The notes: generated by a model from the sequence alone, not told the origin. DNA of 64,000 nucleotides from Eikenella longinqua (GCF_001648355.1 NZ_LXSL01000028.1:62001-126000), one strand, 5' to 3'. Positions 16,014 to 25,159 are shown, numbered from the stretch's first letter. Numbers and translations are program-made.

Positions 16014-16214
16014 ATGACCGAAGCCGAATTCTCCGCCTGGAGCATGAAAATCGGCCTCAGCGTGCTGATTGTGTTTATCGGTTTTATCATTTGGGATTTG
16101 GGCAAAAAGTCCGGCGCCAGCAAGTTTGGCATGGCCGTGCTGTTTTTCGTGCTCGGGCTGGGCGTGATGGGCTTTTTGCTGAAAGAAGTGCTGGTAAACC
16201 TGGTGCTGAATTAA
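16014..16214 (+). CDS. DUF2788 small membrane protein
   Basis: A 66-residue protein with two hydrophobic helices (about 13-28 and 40-62) joined by the loop WDLGKKSGASKFG. Its length and the loop match the DUF2788 family of Betaproteobacteria, whose function is unknown. The ATG at 16014 has an AAAGGAA ribosome site. It is followed by trxA 131 bp downstream with a DUS-like copy in between, and may be cotranscribed. Confidence 0.8.
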   Translation: MTEAEFSAWSMKIGLSVLIVFIGFIIWDLGKKSGASKFGMAVLFFVLGLGVMGFLLKEVLVNLVLN

Positions 16215-16345
16215 GGCCGCTTCGGGCTACCTGAAAGCCGATTGCCAGAAACTATAAGCACTATTGCCGCGCCGCCCTTGTTATTTTGCCGCAAAACCCT
16301 TATCTTGCCCGCCATCTGCCAATCCCTATCTGAAAAGGAAAAAAC

Positions 16346-16672
16346 ATGAGCAATTTGATTATCCATTCTTCCGACGCCGCTTTCGAACAAGACGTGCTGA
16401 AGTCCGACCTGCCCGTATTGCTGGATTTTTGGGCGCCCTGGTGCGGCCCCTGCAAAATGATCGCCCCGATTTTGGACGACATCGCCGAAGAGCTGCAAGG
16501 CAAGCTGAAAGTGGTGAAAATCAACATCGACGACAACGAGCAAACCCCCGCCCAATTCGGCGTGCGCGGTATCCCCACGCTGATGGTGTTCAACAACGGC
16601 CAGCGCGTGGCCACCAAAGTGGGCGCCCTGAGCAAAGGCCAGCTTGTTGATTTCCTGAACGCTTCCCTGTAA
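16346..16672 (+). CDS. trxA: thioredoxin 1
   Basis: A 108-residue cytoplasmic disulfide reductase. The active site WCGPC is at 32-36, the cis-proline is in RGIPTLMVF, and the length is that of E. coli TrxA. The ribosome site AAAAGGAAA lies just upstream of the ATG at 16346. It is followed by rho, a conserved pairing in Proteobacteria. A GC-rich hairpin after the stop may end transcription. Confidence 0.97.
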   Translation: MSNLIIHSSDAAFEQDVLKSDLPVLLDFWAPWCGPCKMIAPILDDIAEELQGKLKVVKINIDDNEQTPAQFGVRGIPTLMVFNNGQRVATKVGALSKGQLVDFLNASL

Positions 16673-16685
16673 GCCGCCATACTCT

Positions 16686-16718
16686 GCCACCGCTGCTTTG
16701 CCGGCGGTGGCTTTCCTT
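16686..16718 (+). terminator. probable terminator after trxA
   Basis: GCCACCG and CGGTGGC form a GC-rich hairpin with a loop of about 12 bases, followed by TTTCCTT, starting 14 bases after the trxA stop. The T-run is interrupted, so strength is uncertain. Confidence 0.55.
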
Positions 16719-16918
16719 GACAAGCCGCCGGCAAAATCCTAGAATGCCGCCCGTTTTATCGCCCGGTTTTCTGCGGGCAACCCGTTTCTCAGGCGCACTG
16801 CCACACCGTTCTTAAAGTTTCCATCCCGTTTCCACACACAATCTTTCCGTTCCCCATGATCTGAACCGCCGTTCACATCATCCCCGTTTCATATTTTTAT
16901 TTAACAGCACAACACCCT

Positions 16919-18178
16919 ATGCACGTTTCCGAACTACAAACCCAGCATATTTCCAAACTGCTGGAAATGGCCGAGCAGCACGGCATTGAAAACGCCAACC
17001 GCCTGCGCAAACAAGATTTGGTATTCGCCATCGTCCGCCACATGATGAAGCAGGGCGAGAGCTTCACCTGCTCCGGCACGCTCGAAATCCTGCCCGACGG
17101 CTTCGGCTTCCTGCGCAGCACCGATACCTCCTATCTGGCCAGCCCCGACGATATTTATGTGTCGCCCAACCAAATCCGCCGCTTCAACCTGCACACCGGC
17201 GACACCATCGAAGGCAGCGTGCGCGTGCCCAAAGACAACGAGCGCTACTTCGCCCTGGTGCGCCTCGACACCATCAACGGCGACGACCCGGAAGTGTGCA
17301 AACACAAGATTTTGTTTGAAAACCTCACCCCGCTGTTTCCCACCCGCCCGCTCAAATTGGAGCGCGACATCAAGGCTGAGGAAAACATCACCGCCCGCGC
17401 CATCGATTTGGTTTCCCCCATCGGCATGGGGCAGCGCGGCCTCTTGGTGGCGCCGCCGAAAACCGGCAAAACCGTGATGCTGCAAAATATCGCCCATGCC
17501 ATCACCGCCAACTATCCCGACGTGGTGCTGATTGTGCTGCTGATCGACGAGCGCCCGGAAGAAGTTACCGAAATGACCCGCTCCGTGCGCGGCGAAGTGG
17601 TGGCCTCCACCTTCGACGAACCGGCCGCGCGCCACGTACAAGTGGCAGAGATGGTGATTGAAAAAGCCAAGCGTATGGTGGAACACAAAAAAGACGTGGT
17701 CATCCTGCTCGATTCCATCACCCGCCTTGCCCGCGCCTACAACGCCGTGGCACCCACCTCCGGCAAAATCCTCACCGGCGGCATGGACGCCAACGCGCTG
17801 CACCGCCCCAAACGCTTCTTCGGCGCCGCCCGCAACATCGAAGAAGGCGGCTCGCTCACCATCATCGCCACCGCGCTGGTGGAAACCGGCAGCCGCATGG
17901 ACGACGTGATTTTCGAAGAGTTCAAAGGCACCGGCAACATGGAGCTGCACCTCGACCGCCGCATGGCCGAAAAACGCGTGTTCCCCGCCATCAACATCAA
18001 CAAATCCGGCACCCGCCGCGAAGAGCTGCTCGTGCCCAACGACCAGCTCCAGCGCATGTGGCTGCTGCGCAAATTCCTGCATCCGATGGACGATTTGGAA
18101 GCCACCGAGTTCCTGGTGGGCAAGCTCAAAGACAGCAAAACCAACGACGAATTTTTCGAGCTGATGCGCGGCAAATAA
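16919..18178 (+). CDS. rho: transcription termination factor Rho
   Basis: A 419-residue hexameric RNA helicase. The N-terminal RNA-binding part has GFGFLRS at about 61-67, the P-loop APPKTGKT is at 178-185, and the Q/R-loop region and DSITRLARAYN are intact. The start MHVSELQTQH is the family N-terminus. A leader of about 245 bases separates it from trxA; rho is usually autoregulated through its leader, but I cannot point to a defined element. An inverted DUS pair follows the stop. Confidence 0.98.
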   Translation: MHVSELQTQHISKLLEMAEQHGIENANRLRKQDLVFAIVRHMMKQGESFTCSGTLEILPDGFGFLRSTDTSYLASPDDIYVSPNQIRRFNLHTGDTIEGSVRVPKDNERYFALVRLDTINGDDPEVCKHKILFENLTPLFPTRPLKLERDIKAEENITARAIDLVSPIGMGQRGLLVAPPKTGKTVMLQNIAHAITANYPDVVLIVLLIDERPEEVTEMTRSVRGEVVASTFDEPAARHVQVAEMVIEKAKRMVEHKKDVVILLDSITRLARAYNAVAPTSGKILTGGMDANALHRPKRFFGAARNIEEGGSLTIIATALVETGSRMDDVIFEEFKGTGNMELHLDRRMAEKRVFPAININKSGTRREELLVPNDQLQRMWLLRKFLHPMDDLEATEFLVGKLKDSKTNDEFFELMRGK

Positions 18179-18187
18179 GCCCCAATA

Positions 18188-18220
18188 TTTCAGGTAGCCT
18201 CACACCAAGGCTACCTGAAA
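18188..18220 (+). terminator. inverted DUS pair after rho
   Basis: TTTCAGGTAGCCT and AGGCTACCTGAAA, separated by seven bases, form a 13 bp stem beginning 10 bases past the rho stop codon. This is typical of DUS pairs used as terminators. Confidence 0.65.
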
Positions 18221-18282
18221 ACCATATCAGCCCCGCTGCAAAACCCAGCTCCTAGCCGCCCAAAGGCTACCTGAAAAACAAA

Positions 18283-19077
18283 ATGACCACCCTCGATTAC
18301 GAAGACAGCCGCACCCTGTGGCAAACCATCCTGGCCGAAACCGCCCAAGCCGCCGAAAGCGAGCCCATGCTGGCCAGCTTCCTGCACCAAACCGTGCTGC
18401 GCCACAGCAGCATCGACCGCGTGCTTGCCTTCCATCTTTCCAGCAAGCTCACCAGCCCCGTGATGGACAGCCGCGCGCTCAACGAAATCTTCTTCCAAGC
18501 CCTCAGCAGCGACACCCGCATCTCCAAAGCCATGCAGGCCGACATCGTCGCCTACTACGAGCGCGACCCCGCCTGCGACGCCTACTACCTGCCTCTGCTC
18601 TACTACAAAGGCTTCCACGCCATACAAGCCCACCGCATCAACCACTGGCTGTGGCAGCACGGCCGAAAAACCCTTGCCTACTTCCTGCAAAACCGCGCCT
18701 CCGAAGTGTTCGGCATCGACATCCACCCCGCCGCCCGCTTCGGCCACGGCATCATGGTCGACCACGGCACCGGCCTCGTGGTGGGCGAAACCGCCGTGCT
18801 CGGCAACGACATCTCCATCCTGCACGGCGTCACGCTGGGCGGTTCCGGCAAAGAAGGCGGCGACCGCCACCCCAAAATCGGCGACGGCGTGATGATTGGC
18901 GCCAACGCCTCCATCCTCGGCAACATCCGCGTAAACGAATGCGCCAAAGTCGGCGCCGGCAGCGTGGTGGTGAGCGACGTGCCCGCCCACAGCACCGTGG
19001 TCGGCGTGCCCGCCCGCGTGATTGGGCAGGGCAACGTGCGCCCCTCCGCCGATATGGACCAAAGCCTGGATGCGTGA
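18283..19077 (+). CDS. cysE: serine O-acetyltransferase
   Basis: A 264-residue enzyme that acetylates serine for cysteine synthesis. The N-terminal helical domain (TLWQTILAETAQAAESEPML) precedes a left-handed beta-helix of hexapeptide repeats with GIDIHPAARFGHGIMVDHGTG, holding the active His and Asp, and GGSGKEGGDRHPKIGDGVMIG. The start at 18283 follows a DUS and gives the normal length. It appears to be a single-gene unit with lpxL downstream on the same strand. Confidence 0.96.
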   Translation: MTTLDYEDSRTLWQTILAETAQAAESEPMLASFLHQTVLRHSSIDRVLAFHLSSKLTSPVMDSRALNEIFFQALSSDTRISKAMQADIVAYYERDPACDAYYLPLLYYKGFHAIQAHRINHWLWQHGRKTLAYFLQNRASEVFGIDIHPAARFGHGIMVDHGTGLVVGETAVLGNDISILHGVTLGGSGKEGGDRHPKIGDGVMIGANASILGNIRVNECAKVGAGSVVVSDVPAHSTVVGVPARVIGQGNVRPSADMDQSLDA

Positions 19078-19196
19078 TGGCTGCATATCAAGGCTACCTG
19101 AAAATGTGCCCCAATCATTTTCAGGTAGCCTTTTTCAGGTAGCCTTCCCGCCCGCTGCGCTATAATCCGGCCAACCCTTTCCACCGCACCCCGCCC

Positions 19197-20087
19197 ATGA
19201 AAGCCGCCTTCTTCCTGCTCTACCTCATCCAGCTCCTGCCCTTCGCCGCCATCCAAAAGCTGGCCGACGCCATCGGCACGCTCGCCTACTACGCCGTCGC
19301 CCCCCGCCGCCGCATCGGCCAAATCAACCTGCGCCTGTGTTTTCCCGAATTAAGCGAAGCGCAGCGCCAAACCCTGCTCAAGCGCCACTTCCGCCACATG
19401 GCCAAGCTCGTGCTCGAATACGGCCTCTATTGGTACGGCAGCGCCGCGCGGCTCAAATCCCTGGTGCGCTACCAAGACAAACATCATCTCGACAACGAAC
19501 TCGCTGCCGGGCACAAAGTCATCCTGCTCTACCCGCACTTCACCGCCTTCGAGCTCGCCGTATACGCCCTCAACCAAGACGTGCCGCTCACCAGCATGTA
19601 TTCCCACCAGAAAAACCCCGAGCTCGACGCGCAAATCCTGCGCGGCCGCCATCGCTACGATAACGTCTTCCTCATCGGCCGCACCGAAGGCCTGCGCGCC
19701 ATCATCAAACACTTGCGCGCCGACCCCGCCCCCTTCCTCTACCTGCCCGACCAAGATTTCGGCCGCAAAGATTCCATCTTCGCTGATTTCTTCGGCATCC
19801 CCACCGCCACCATCGCCGGCCTGCCCCGCATCGCCGCGCTCACCCAAGCCAAAGTCGTACCCGCCATCCCCACCCGCCAGCCAAACGGCCGCGTCGTGCT
19901 GCGCTTCTATCCCGCTTGGGAGCACTTCCCCGGCGAAGACACTGCCGCCGACGTGCAGCGCATGAACGACTTCATCGAAGCGCGCGTGCGCGAGCAGCCC
20001 GAGCAATATTTCTGGCTGCATAAACGCTTCAAAACCCGCCCCGAAGGCAGCCCCGATTTCTACGCCAAGCCCGAAAAAGCCGATTAG
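19197..20087 (+). CDS. lpxL: lipid A lauroyl acyltransferase (LpxL1/HtrB)
   Basis: A 296-residue inner-membrane enzyme that adds a secondary acyl chain to lipid A. One N-terminal hydrophobic segment is followed by the acyltransferase domain with YPHFTAFELAV, the H-x4-E active-site motif. It is close to the meningococcal LpxL1 protein as I remember it, including LVLEYGLYWY, TSMYSHQKN and the end EGSPDFY. The start MKAAFFLLYLIQLLPFA fits the family. A promoter-like TATAAT lies about 30 bases upstream, and an inverted DUS pair follows. Confidence 0.93.
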   Translation: MKAAFFLLYLIQLLPFAAIQKLADAIGTLAYYAVAPRRRIGQINLRLCFPELSEAQRQTLLKRHFRHMAKLVLEYGLYWYGSAARLKSLVRYQDKHHLDNELAAGHKVILLYPHFTAFELAVYALNQDVPLTSMYSHQKNPELDAQILRGRHRYDNVFLIGRTEGLRAIIKHLRADPAPFLYLPDQDFGRKDSIFADFFGIPTATIAGLPRIAALTQAKVVPAIPTRQPNGRVVLRFYPAWEHFPGEDTAADVQRMNDFIEARVREQPEQYFWLHKRFKTRPEGSPDFYAKPEKAD

Positions 20088-20102
20088 GCGCCCGCCCGGC
20101 AA

Positions 20103-20134
20103 AGGCTACCTGAAAATGATTTTTCAGGTAGCCT
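20103..20134 (+). terminator. inverted DUS pair after lpxL
   Basis: AGGCTACCTGAAAA and TTTTCAGGTAGCCT, four bases apart, give a 14 bp stem 16 bases past the lpxL stop. Confidence 0.7.
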
Positions 20135-20157
20135 CATCTATATGAAAGAAAACAAAA

Positions 20158-20724
20158 ATGGAAGAAGCCGATTATCTCGCCGCCCGCCGCGAAGTGCGCG
20201 AATGGTCGTTTGGCAGTACGCTGCTCAACGGCTGGGCAACGCTGTTTGGCGCGGCGGCTTTATTGTCCGTTATCAGCCGGATTCTGCTGCTCACCCGGCA
20301 GCACCGCGTGATGTGGATATTATTGTTGCTGCTGCTATTGCTCGCCGCGGCGCTCGGCCTGGCGGTACGCTCGTGGCGGCGCCGCGCCCGCTTGGGCGGC
20401 AAACCGCAGTTTCTGCGCTTGGAAGAAGCAGGCATCCGCTATTGCCTGGCCGGCGCGGGCGAAGGCTTTGTTGGCTACGACGGGCTGCAATTTGTAAACC
20501 TGCGCGGCGGCAACTTCCCCACCAAGATGTTGCTGCAATACCGCGAGCCGGGGCAAACGGGCGTGTTGCCGCAAAAAATAACGCTGGATTTGGGCAAAAT
20601 CCGTCCGCTGCCCGGCCAAGGCTCGCGGCTGTGGCGCGACAGCGCCAGCGAGGCGATGAAAGTGGCGGAGGAAATCCGCCGCCGCTGCAAGCCTGGGCAG
20701 CTTTATGGGAAATTGGTGTTTTGA
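20158..20724 (+). CDS. hypothetical membrane protein
   Basis: A 188-residue protein that I do not recognise. Two hydrophobic segments at about 23-46 and 51-70 are followed by a basic stretch (RSWRRRARLGGK) and a soluble domain with YRE and EEIRRRCK. It resembles small bacterial proteins that use two helices to anchor a PH-like domain, but no motif proves that. The start at 20158 was preferred because the competing frame from 20142 gives an Arg-rich, unlikely translation. It follows lpxL after a DUS terminator. Confidence 0.6.
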   Translation: MEEADYLAARREVREWSFGSTLLNGWATLFGAAALLSVISRILLLTRQHRVMWILLLLLLLLAAALGLAVRSWRRRARLGGKPQFLRLEEAGIRYCLAGAGEGFVGYDGLQFVNLRGGNFPTKMLLQYREPGQTGVLPQKITLDLGKIRPLPGQGSRLWRDSASEAMKVAEEIRRRCKPGQLYGKLVF

Positions 20725-20887
20725 CTGGGCGCGAAGAGGCTACCTGAAAGCGATGTCTTGCGCAGCAAGGCGGGGTATTAAGAAGCGGGGGACGCTGCGC
20801 ATTTTCAGGTAGCCTTTTGTGCCGCCCAATAGCAAACCACAGCATCGATAGGGATGCTGTGGTTTTGTGTGCCATGATTGCCGAAGG

Positions 20888-21331
20888 TTAGCGCGGCGGC
20901 CGAGCTTCGCTGGCGGGCATTTGGAAGTGGCAGCGGGCCACGACGATGGGTTTGGCGGGGTCGGACTGCCAGGCTTCCACGGCTACGTTGGCGATGCGGC
21001 TGCCTTGGCGGGTGAGGGAGCAGCGGGCGTAGGTGGTTTCGGGCTTGCCGCTGCGCAGGTAGTCGAGAGAGAAGTCGATCATTTTGGGCAGCTCGTTGAG
21101 GCCGGCTTGGTGGTAGAGGAAGAGGACGGCGCAGCTTTCGATGAAGCCGCCGAGCATGCCGCCGTGCAGGGCAGGGAGGAATACGTTGCCGATGTTTTCG
21201 CGTTTGTAGGGCAGGGCGAAGAGGGGGCTGCCGTTGGATTCGCCGCATTGCAGACCGATGAATTCGGTGTAGGGGATGAGGTCGGCGGCTCGGGCGGTAA
21301 ACTCGGGGATGGGGGTGAAGGGGGTGCTCAT
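20888..21331 (-). CDS. PaaI-family hotdog thioesterase
   Basis: A 147-residue hotdog-fold protein. PALHGGMLGGFIESCA contains the HGG motif of PaaI/YbgC-type acyl-CoA thioesterases. The ATG at 21331 overlaps the stop of the upstream gene by four bases (ATGA), so the two are translationally coupled. The substrate is unknown. The pair may act as one hetero-oligomer, as adjacent hotdog genes sometimes do. Confidence 0.8.
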   Translation of the reverse strand: MSTPFTPIPEFTARAADLIPYTEFIGLQCGESNGSPLFALPYKRENIGNVFLPALHGGMLGGFIESCAVLFLYHQAGLNELPKMIDFSLDYLRSGKPETTYARCSLTRQGSRIANVAVEAWQSDPAKPIVVARCHFQMPASEARPPR

Positions 21332-21798
21332 GCTTGCAACATTTCCTGTAGTTTGGCTTGTTCTTCGGGGGTGAGGGGGGTGCGCATGAAGGTAGCCATG
21401 CCTAGGGCGAAGGGGTCGGCGGGGTCTTCTTGGTAGCAGCTGCTGCGCACGAAGGCCACTTGGCCGGCAAGGCGGTAGCATTCGGCGCGGCCGTAGATGC
21501 GGCGGCCGGGGGTGGCGGGGTGCATGTAGTCGATGCGCATGTCGAGGGTGGCGAGGATTTCGGCGGTGGGGAGCTGGGCGGTGACGGCGCAGGCGGATAC
21601 CATGTCGACGAGGGTGGTGATGGTGCCGCCGTGGATGGTTTGGGTGTCGTGGCGGCCGACGAGGTGGGGCTGCCAGTCGAAGCTGAGCACGGGGCGGCGG
21701 CCGCGGATGCCTTCGTAGCGCAGGCCGATGGCGCGGGAATGGGGGAGGTCGAGGTAGTGTTGGCTGAGGATGCGGTAGAGTGCTTGGTTGGCGGGCAT
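21328..21798 (-). CDS. PaaI-family hotdog thioesterase
   Basis: A 156-residue hotdog protein with QTIHGGTITTLVDMVSACA, the HGG motif followed by an acidic residue in the helix, and the strand MRIDYMHPATPGRRI typical of PaaI thioesterases. It is the first gene of a two-gene unit with the homologous gene at 20888. It has diverged from its partner, so this is an old duplication. The acyl-CoA substrate cannot be inferred. Confidence 0.82.
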   Translation of the reverse strand: MPANQALYRILSQHYLDLPHSRAIGLRYEGIRGRRPVLSFDWQPHLVGRHDTQTIHGGTITTLVDMVSACAVTAQLPTAEILATLDMRIDYMHPATPGRRIYGRAECYRLAGQVAFVRSSCYQEDPADPFALGMATFMRTPLTPEEQAKLQEMLQA

Positions 21799-22118
21799 GG
21801 TGTTTTCTGGTGATGGGGTTGGGCTACCTGAAAATTGGAAATAGACAGGGCGGAATTAGGAAACGGCGCGATTTACGCACCGTTCTTTAAGTGGGAGTAT
21901 CCTCAAGCGATCAATGTCAGAGCGTATTACACGCGCCGCACCCTGATCTCTACGTCCGAAACGGGAATGAGGCATTTCCCACGCGGAAAATTCTACTCCC
22001 GATGCGGGCGATAATCAAGAATGGAGGCTACTTGAAAGCAATGTCTTGCGCAGCAAGGCAGAGTTTCTGCAAAGCTCAAGCCCGGCTTCAACCCAAGTGA
22101 AAACCAGCCGGGAATTTT
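21799..22118. other. gene-free stretch with a DUS and a repeat copy
   Basis: 320 bases between the thioesterase pair and scpA. A DUS lies near 21822 and a hairpin-repeat copy with CTTGCGCAGCAAG at about 22025-22080. The middle (21850-22010) contains AT/GC-mixed sequence with short inverted bits such as GAGTAT and CCCGATGCGGG, but nothing I can name. Only very short frames are open. Confidence 0.5.
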
Positions 22119-22976
22119 TCAGGTAGCCTCTTCGGCTGCATCGGCGCCGGATTGGAGCGCGGCGTATTCGTCTGCCTCGCCGGGCAGGCTGACGAGGATG
22201 TCGCCGAACGCGCCGTTTTCCTGGGTGAGGCGCACGAGGCCTTCTTTCACCAGCTCGAGCAGGGCGATGAAGCACACCACCACCTGCGCCACGCCGCGCT
22301 CGGGCGCAAACAGCCGGCTGAAGCGGCAGCCGCCGTCTTGCAGGCGGCGCAGAATGTGGCTCATGGTGGCGCGCACGGAGAGGGCTTCGTTTTCCTGCAC
22401 CACGGTATGGCTGCGGCGCTGGCCGGCGCGGGCGAGGATGGCGAGCCAGGCCTGGGTGAGGTCGGAGAGGCGCACTTCGGGCGGACGCACGGCGGCGGTG
22501 ATTTCCAGCGGCAGGTAGGCCCAGGAGAAATCGCGGCCGGCGCGGGGCAGGGCGTCGAGGCCGAGGGCGGCGAGTTTCATCTGCTCATAAGCCAAAAGGC
22601 GGCGCACCAGCTCGGCGCGGGGGTCGGCCGAATCTTCGTCTTCGGCAGCGGGCGGCACGGGCAGCAGCAGGCGGGATTTGATTTCGATCAGCACGGCGGC
22701 CATCAGCAGGTACTCGGCGGCCAGGTCGAGGTTTTGCTCGTTCATCTGGGCGATGTAGGCGAGGTATTGCTCGGTGATTTTGAGCATGGGGATGTCGAGT
22801 ACGTCGATGTTTTGCTTGCGGATGAGGTAGAGCAGCAAATCGAGCGGGCCTTCGAAGCTGTGCAGCACCACTTGCAGCGCATCGGGCGGGATGAAGAGGT
22901 CGGCGGGCAGGTCGGTAACGGGCTGGCCGAACAGGGTGGCGATATTGGGCGGGGTGCTGGCGGGGGAGTGGGGCAT
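22119..22976 (-). CDS. scpA: segregation and condensation protein A
   Basis: A 285-residue kleisin of the SMC-ScpAB condensin. The N-terminus has the ScpA signature LHSFEGPLDLLLYLIRKQN, which contacts the SMC head, followed by NIDVLDIPMLKITEQYLAY. The C-terminal winged-helix region is present. The last residues run into a DUS (DAAEEAT), so the tail is variable. No smc or scpB gene lies in the window, which is common in Neisseriaceae. Confidence 0.93.
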   Translation of the reverse strand: MPHSPASTPPNIATLFGQPVTDLPADLFIPPDALQVVLHSFEGPLDLLLYLIRKQNIDVLDIPMLKITEQYLAYIAQMNEQNLDLAAEYLLMAAVLIEIKSRLLLPVPPAAEDEDSADPRAELVRRLLAYEQMKLAALGLDALPRAGRDFSWAYLPLEITAAVRPPEVRLSDLTQAWLAILARAGQRRSHTVVQENEALSVRATMSHILRRLQDGGCRFSRLFAPERGVAQVVVCFIALLELVKEGLVRLTQENGAFGDILVSLPGEADEYAALQSGADAAEEAT

Positions 22977-23000
22977 GGCTTTGGCTTGCTTTGGAACTAC

Positions 23001-23080
23001 GCTTTAGCTTCGCAGAAACTCCGCCTTGCTGCGCAAGACATCGTTTTAACTACGTTGAAGCTTACGCTTTCAGGTAGCCT
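23001..23080. repeat. compound hairpin repeat ending in DUS
   Basis: Both repeat types occur in a row: the CTTTAGCTTCGCAGAAACTC unit with CTTGCTGCGCAAG, then TTTTAACTACGTTGAAGCTT, then a DUS. It fills the gap upstream of scpA. Confidence 0.8.
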
Positions 23081-23104
23081 GATTTAAAACAGAAACGGTA
23101 TGGA

Positions 23105-23470
23105 TTAAAACTCAATGTAGTCATCGTTATCCATATAGTAATTCAGTGCGGCAATGAATTGCTCTTTGGTGAAATCGGGATAACGGTCATCCAAATCATC
23201 GTAAACATCCATAAAAATCTCCCCGCTGCATAAAACGCTCAATCCGTTTTCCAGCACGAGTTTCGGGAAAACTTCTTTTTTGTCAATTATCTCCGGGCTG
23301 TCGCTTAGATAACAGCTTGTGGTGAGCTTGAGCGGGCCGCTATCTTCGTCGGCAGAGTAGAGATAGGGAAATTTTGCAAATTTATCTGTATCATTATTAT
23401 TAAATAATTTAGCACAATCAATTACTTCTGAGAGGCTGAGTTGCTGATTGTAAAAGTTACCCAAGCCCAT
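23105..23470 (-). CDS. hypothetical protein, possibly immunity-like
   Basis: A 121-residue acidic protein with LSLSEVIDCAKLF near the start and DDRYPDFTKEQFIAALNYYMDN at the end. The composition and AT-rich codon use stand out from its neighbours and resemble small immunity proteins of contact-dependent or polymorphic-toxin systems (DUF7716-like), but no toxin gene is nearby. I chose the ATG at 23470 because it has a strong AAGGGGA ribosome site; the open frame continues to 23569. Confidence 0.6.
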   Translation of the reverse strand: MGLGNFYNQQLSLSEVIDCAKLFNNNDTDKFAKFPYLYSADEDSGPLKLTTSCYLSDSPEIIDKKEVFPKLVLENGLSVLCSGEIFMDVYDDLDDRYPDFTKEQFIAALNYYMDNDDYIEF

Positions 23471-23586
23471 TTTTTCCCCTTGTGGTGTCATCAATATTTG
23501 CTTAACAGCGTGAAAAGGCTTGGCATTATAGGGCAGACAGGGCAGAATTGCCGCACTTTGCCAACCCAAATTTAGGAGAAGAAGCG

Positions 23587-24294
23587 ATGAAATTCGTGGT
23601 AAACCACAAACTGTTTGAAGAATTTGTCGGCCTGCGTATCGGCGTGAGCGTGGCGAACGGGGTAAACAATAAGGTGGACGCGGCGGCTTTCCTGCCGCAG
23701 TTGCAGCAGGCGGCAGCGGACGCGGCCGAGGCCTGCGCCGGGCAGCCGGTGGCGCAGTTGCCGAAGATTGCGGCCTGGCGAGAGGCTTACCGCAAGTTTG
23801 GCGTGAAGGCCAAGGAATACCCGAGCTCGGTCGAGGCGCTGTATAAGCGCGTGTCGAAGGGCAAGGAGCTGGGCAGCATCAGCCCGCTGGTGGACATTTA
23901 TAACTATATTTCGCTGAAATACACCGTACCGGTGGGCGGCGAGGATTTGAGCGCGATGCAGGGCGATTTGCAGCTCACTTATGCCGGATCGGGCGAAGTG
24001 CCGGTGGTGGTGCTGGGCAAAGACGAAGCGCAGGCACCGGCGGAAGGCGAAATTTTCTACAAAGACGACGCGGGCGCCATCTGCCGCCGCTGGAACTGGC
24101 GCGAAGTGGCGCGCACGGTGATTACGGAAAACACCGTGCGCTGTGTGTTTGTGATTGAGGCACTGCCGGAAGTGGGCGATGAAGAACTGCGCGCGGCGCA
24201 GCAAGAGTTGGGCGCGCTGATTGAGCAATACTGCGGCGGCAAGCTGGTGCATCATGTGCTGGATGCCGGCTGTGCGGAAGTGCCTCTGGATTGA
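23587..24294 (+). CDS. B3/4 (tRNA-editing-like) domain protein
   Basis: A 235-residue free-standing B3/4 domain protein. This fold is the editing domain of the PheRS beta subunit, and free-standing copies are thought to clear mischarged tRNAs. Family patterns are WREAYRKFGVKAKEYPSSVEALYKR at about 60-84, DIYNYISLKYTVPVGGEDL, and RWNWREVARTVI near the end. The ATG at 23587 has a TAGGAGAAG ribosome site. It is divergent from the hypothetical gene at 23105. The exact substrate is unknown. Confidence 0.82.
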   Translation: MKFVVNHKLFEEFVGLRIGVSVANGVNNKVDAAAFLPQLQQAAADAAEACAGQPVAQLPKIAAWREAYRKFGVKAKEYPSSVEALYKRVSKGKELGSISPLVDIYNYISLKYTVPVGGEDLSAMQGDLQLTYAGSGEVPVVVLGKDEAQAPAEGEIFYKDDAGAICRRWNWREVARTVITENTVRCVFVIEALPEVGDEELRAAQQELGALIEQYCGGKLVHHVLDAGCAEVPLD

Positions 24295-24474
24295 GCAGGG
24301 CCAGCCGTATAAACCGAGAGGCTACCTGAAAATATTTCGACAACGCAGAAACTCTGCATATGCTTTCAGGTAGCCTCCTTTCCATCCAGTCAAGCCCATA
24401 CAAGACTTCTCTCTATTCTCTTTCTGCTGGGAGTAGAATTTAGCAAAATCTGCAACCGATAAGAGGCTTCTACC

Positions 24475-24933
24475 ATGAAAATTTTATTGCTTATTGTTTT
24501 ATCTTCATTGGTTTGCTCTTCGGCCTATGCGAGAGCACCCGTGAAAACGATTTTTTCCTGTACCACCACAAACGGTAAACAACTAACCGTGCAGCGGCAG
24601 GGGGCGGACTATGTGTACAGTTTCGGCCGCAAAGGGCGGCCGGAGTTAGTGTTCCGCAATTCAAAACGAAATGTGGTTGCGCGAAGCATTACCAGCTCAA
24701 TGCCGGCCGCAATCGGCATAGGTGGATTTTGGTCGGAAATGAATATGATAAATCGGGGATACGAATATAGTGTTTTTTGGAGGGTGAACAATGATGACGA
24801 ACACACGATTACGCAAGGCGTTGAGGTGACTAAGCTGAACCGGAGGAATGATTTAAGGTACAACAGCCCAGTCATTCTCTGTGATGATCGATATCCCATT
24901 ATTGATAACCCAGACCCTGAGTTTATGCTTTAA
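24475..24933 (+). CDS. hypothetical secreted protein
   Basis: A 152-residue protein with a clear Sec signal peptide (MKILLLIVLSSLVCSSAYA, cleavage after about residue 19). The mature part has two cysteines, in FSCTTTNG and VILCDDRYP, probably forming a disulfide in the periplasm. No family was recognised. AT-rich codon use hints at transfer. An intrinsic terminator follows 25 bases after the stop, so it is a single-gene unit. Confidence 0.65.
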   Translation: MKILLLIVLSSLVCSSAYARAPVKTIFSCTTTNGKQLTVQRQGADYVYSFGRKGRPELVFRNSKRNVVARSITSSMPAAIGIGGFWSEMNMINRGYEYSVFWRVNNDDEHTITQGVEVTKLNRRNDLRYNSPVILCDDRYPIIDNPDPEFML

Positions 24934-24957
24934 CCAGTAAATTTATCACCTCGAATG

Positions 24958-24985
24958 CTGTCTGCTTTCAGGCAGTATTTTTATT
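24958..24985 (+). terminator. terminator of the secreted-protein gene
   Basis: CTGTCTG and CAGGCAG form a seven-pair stem (one G-U) with loop CTTT, followed by TATTTTTATT. Confidence 0.6.
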
Positions 24986-25159
24986 ATGAAGTTAAATTAG
25001 TGATACCGTCGTTCTATCCAATAGCCAATCCGATGGAATATGGAAGGCTACCTGAAATTTTCAGGTAGCCCCTACCCTTACCACCCAAGCCCAAGCTAGA
25101 AAAAGCCCGCTCTTTGGCGATACAATACCGCCTTTCCCAATTCCACCCGAAAGCCAGCC

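Noticed and set aside
21850..22015. Possible neisserial intergenic mosaic (dRS3-like) relic with CCCGATGCGGG
   Set aside because: The 20 bp dRS3 pattern ATTCCC-N8-GGGAAT is not present in full; only loose resemblance.
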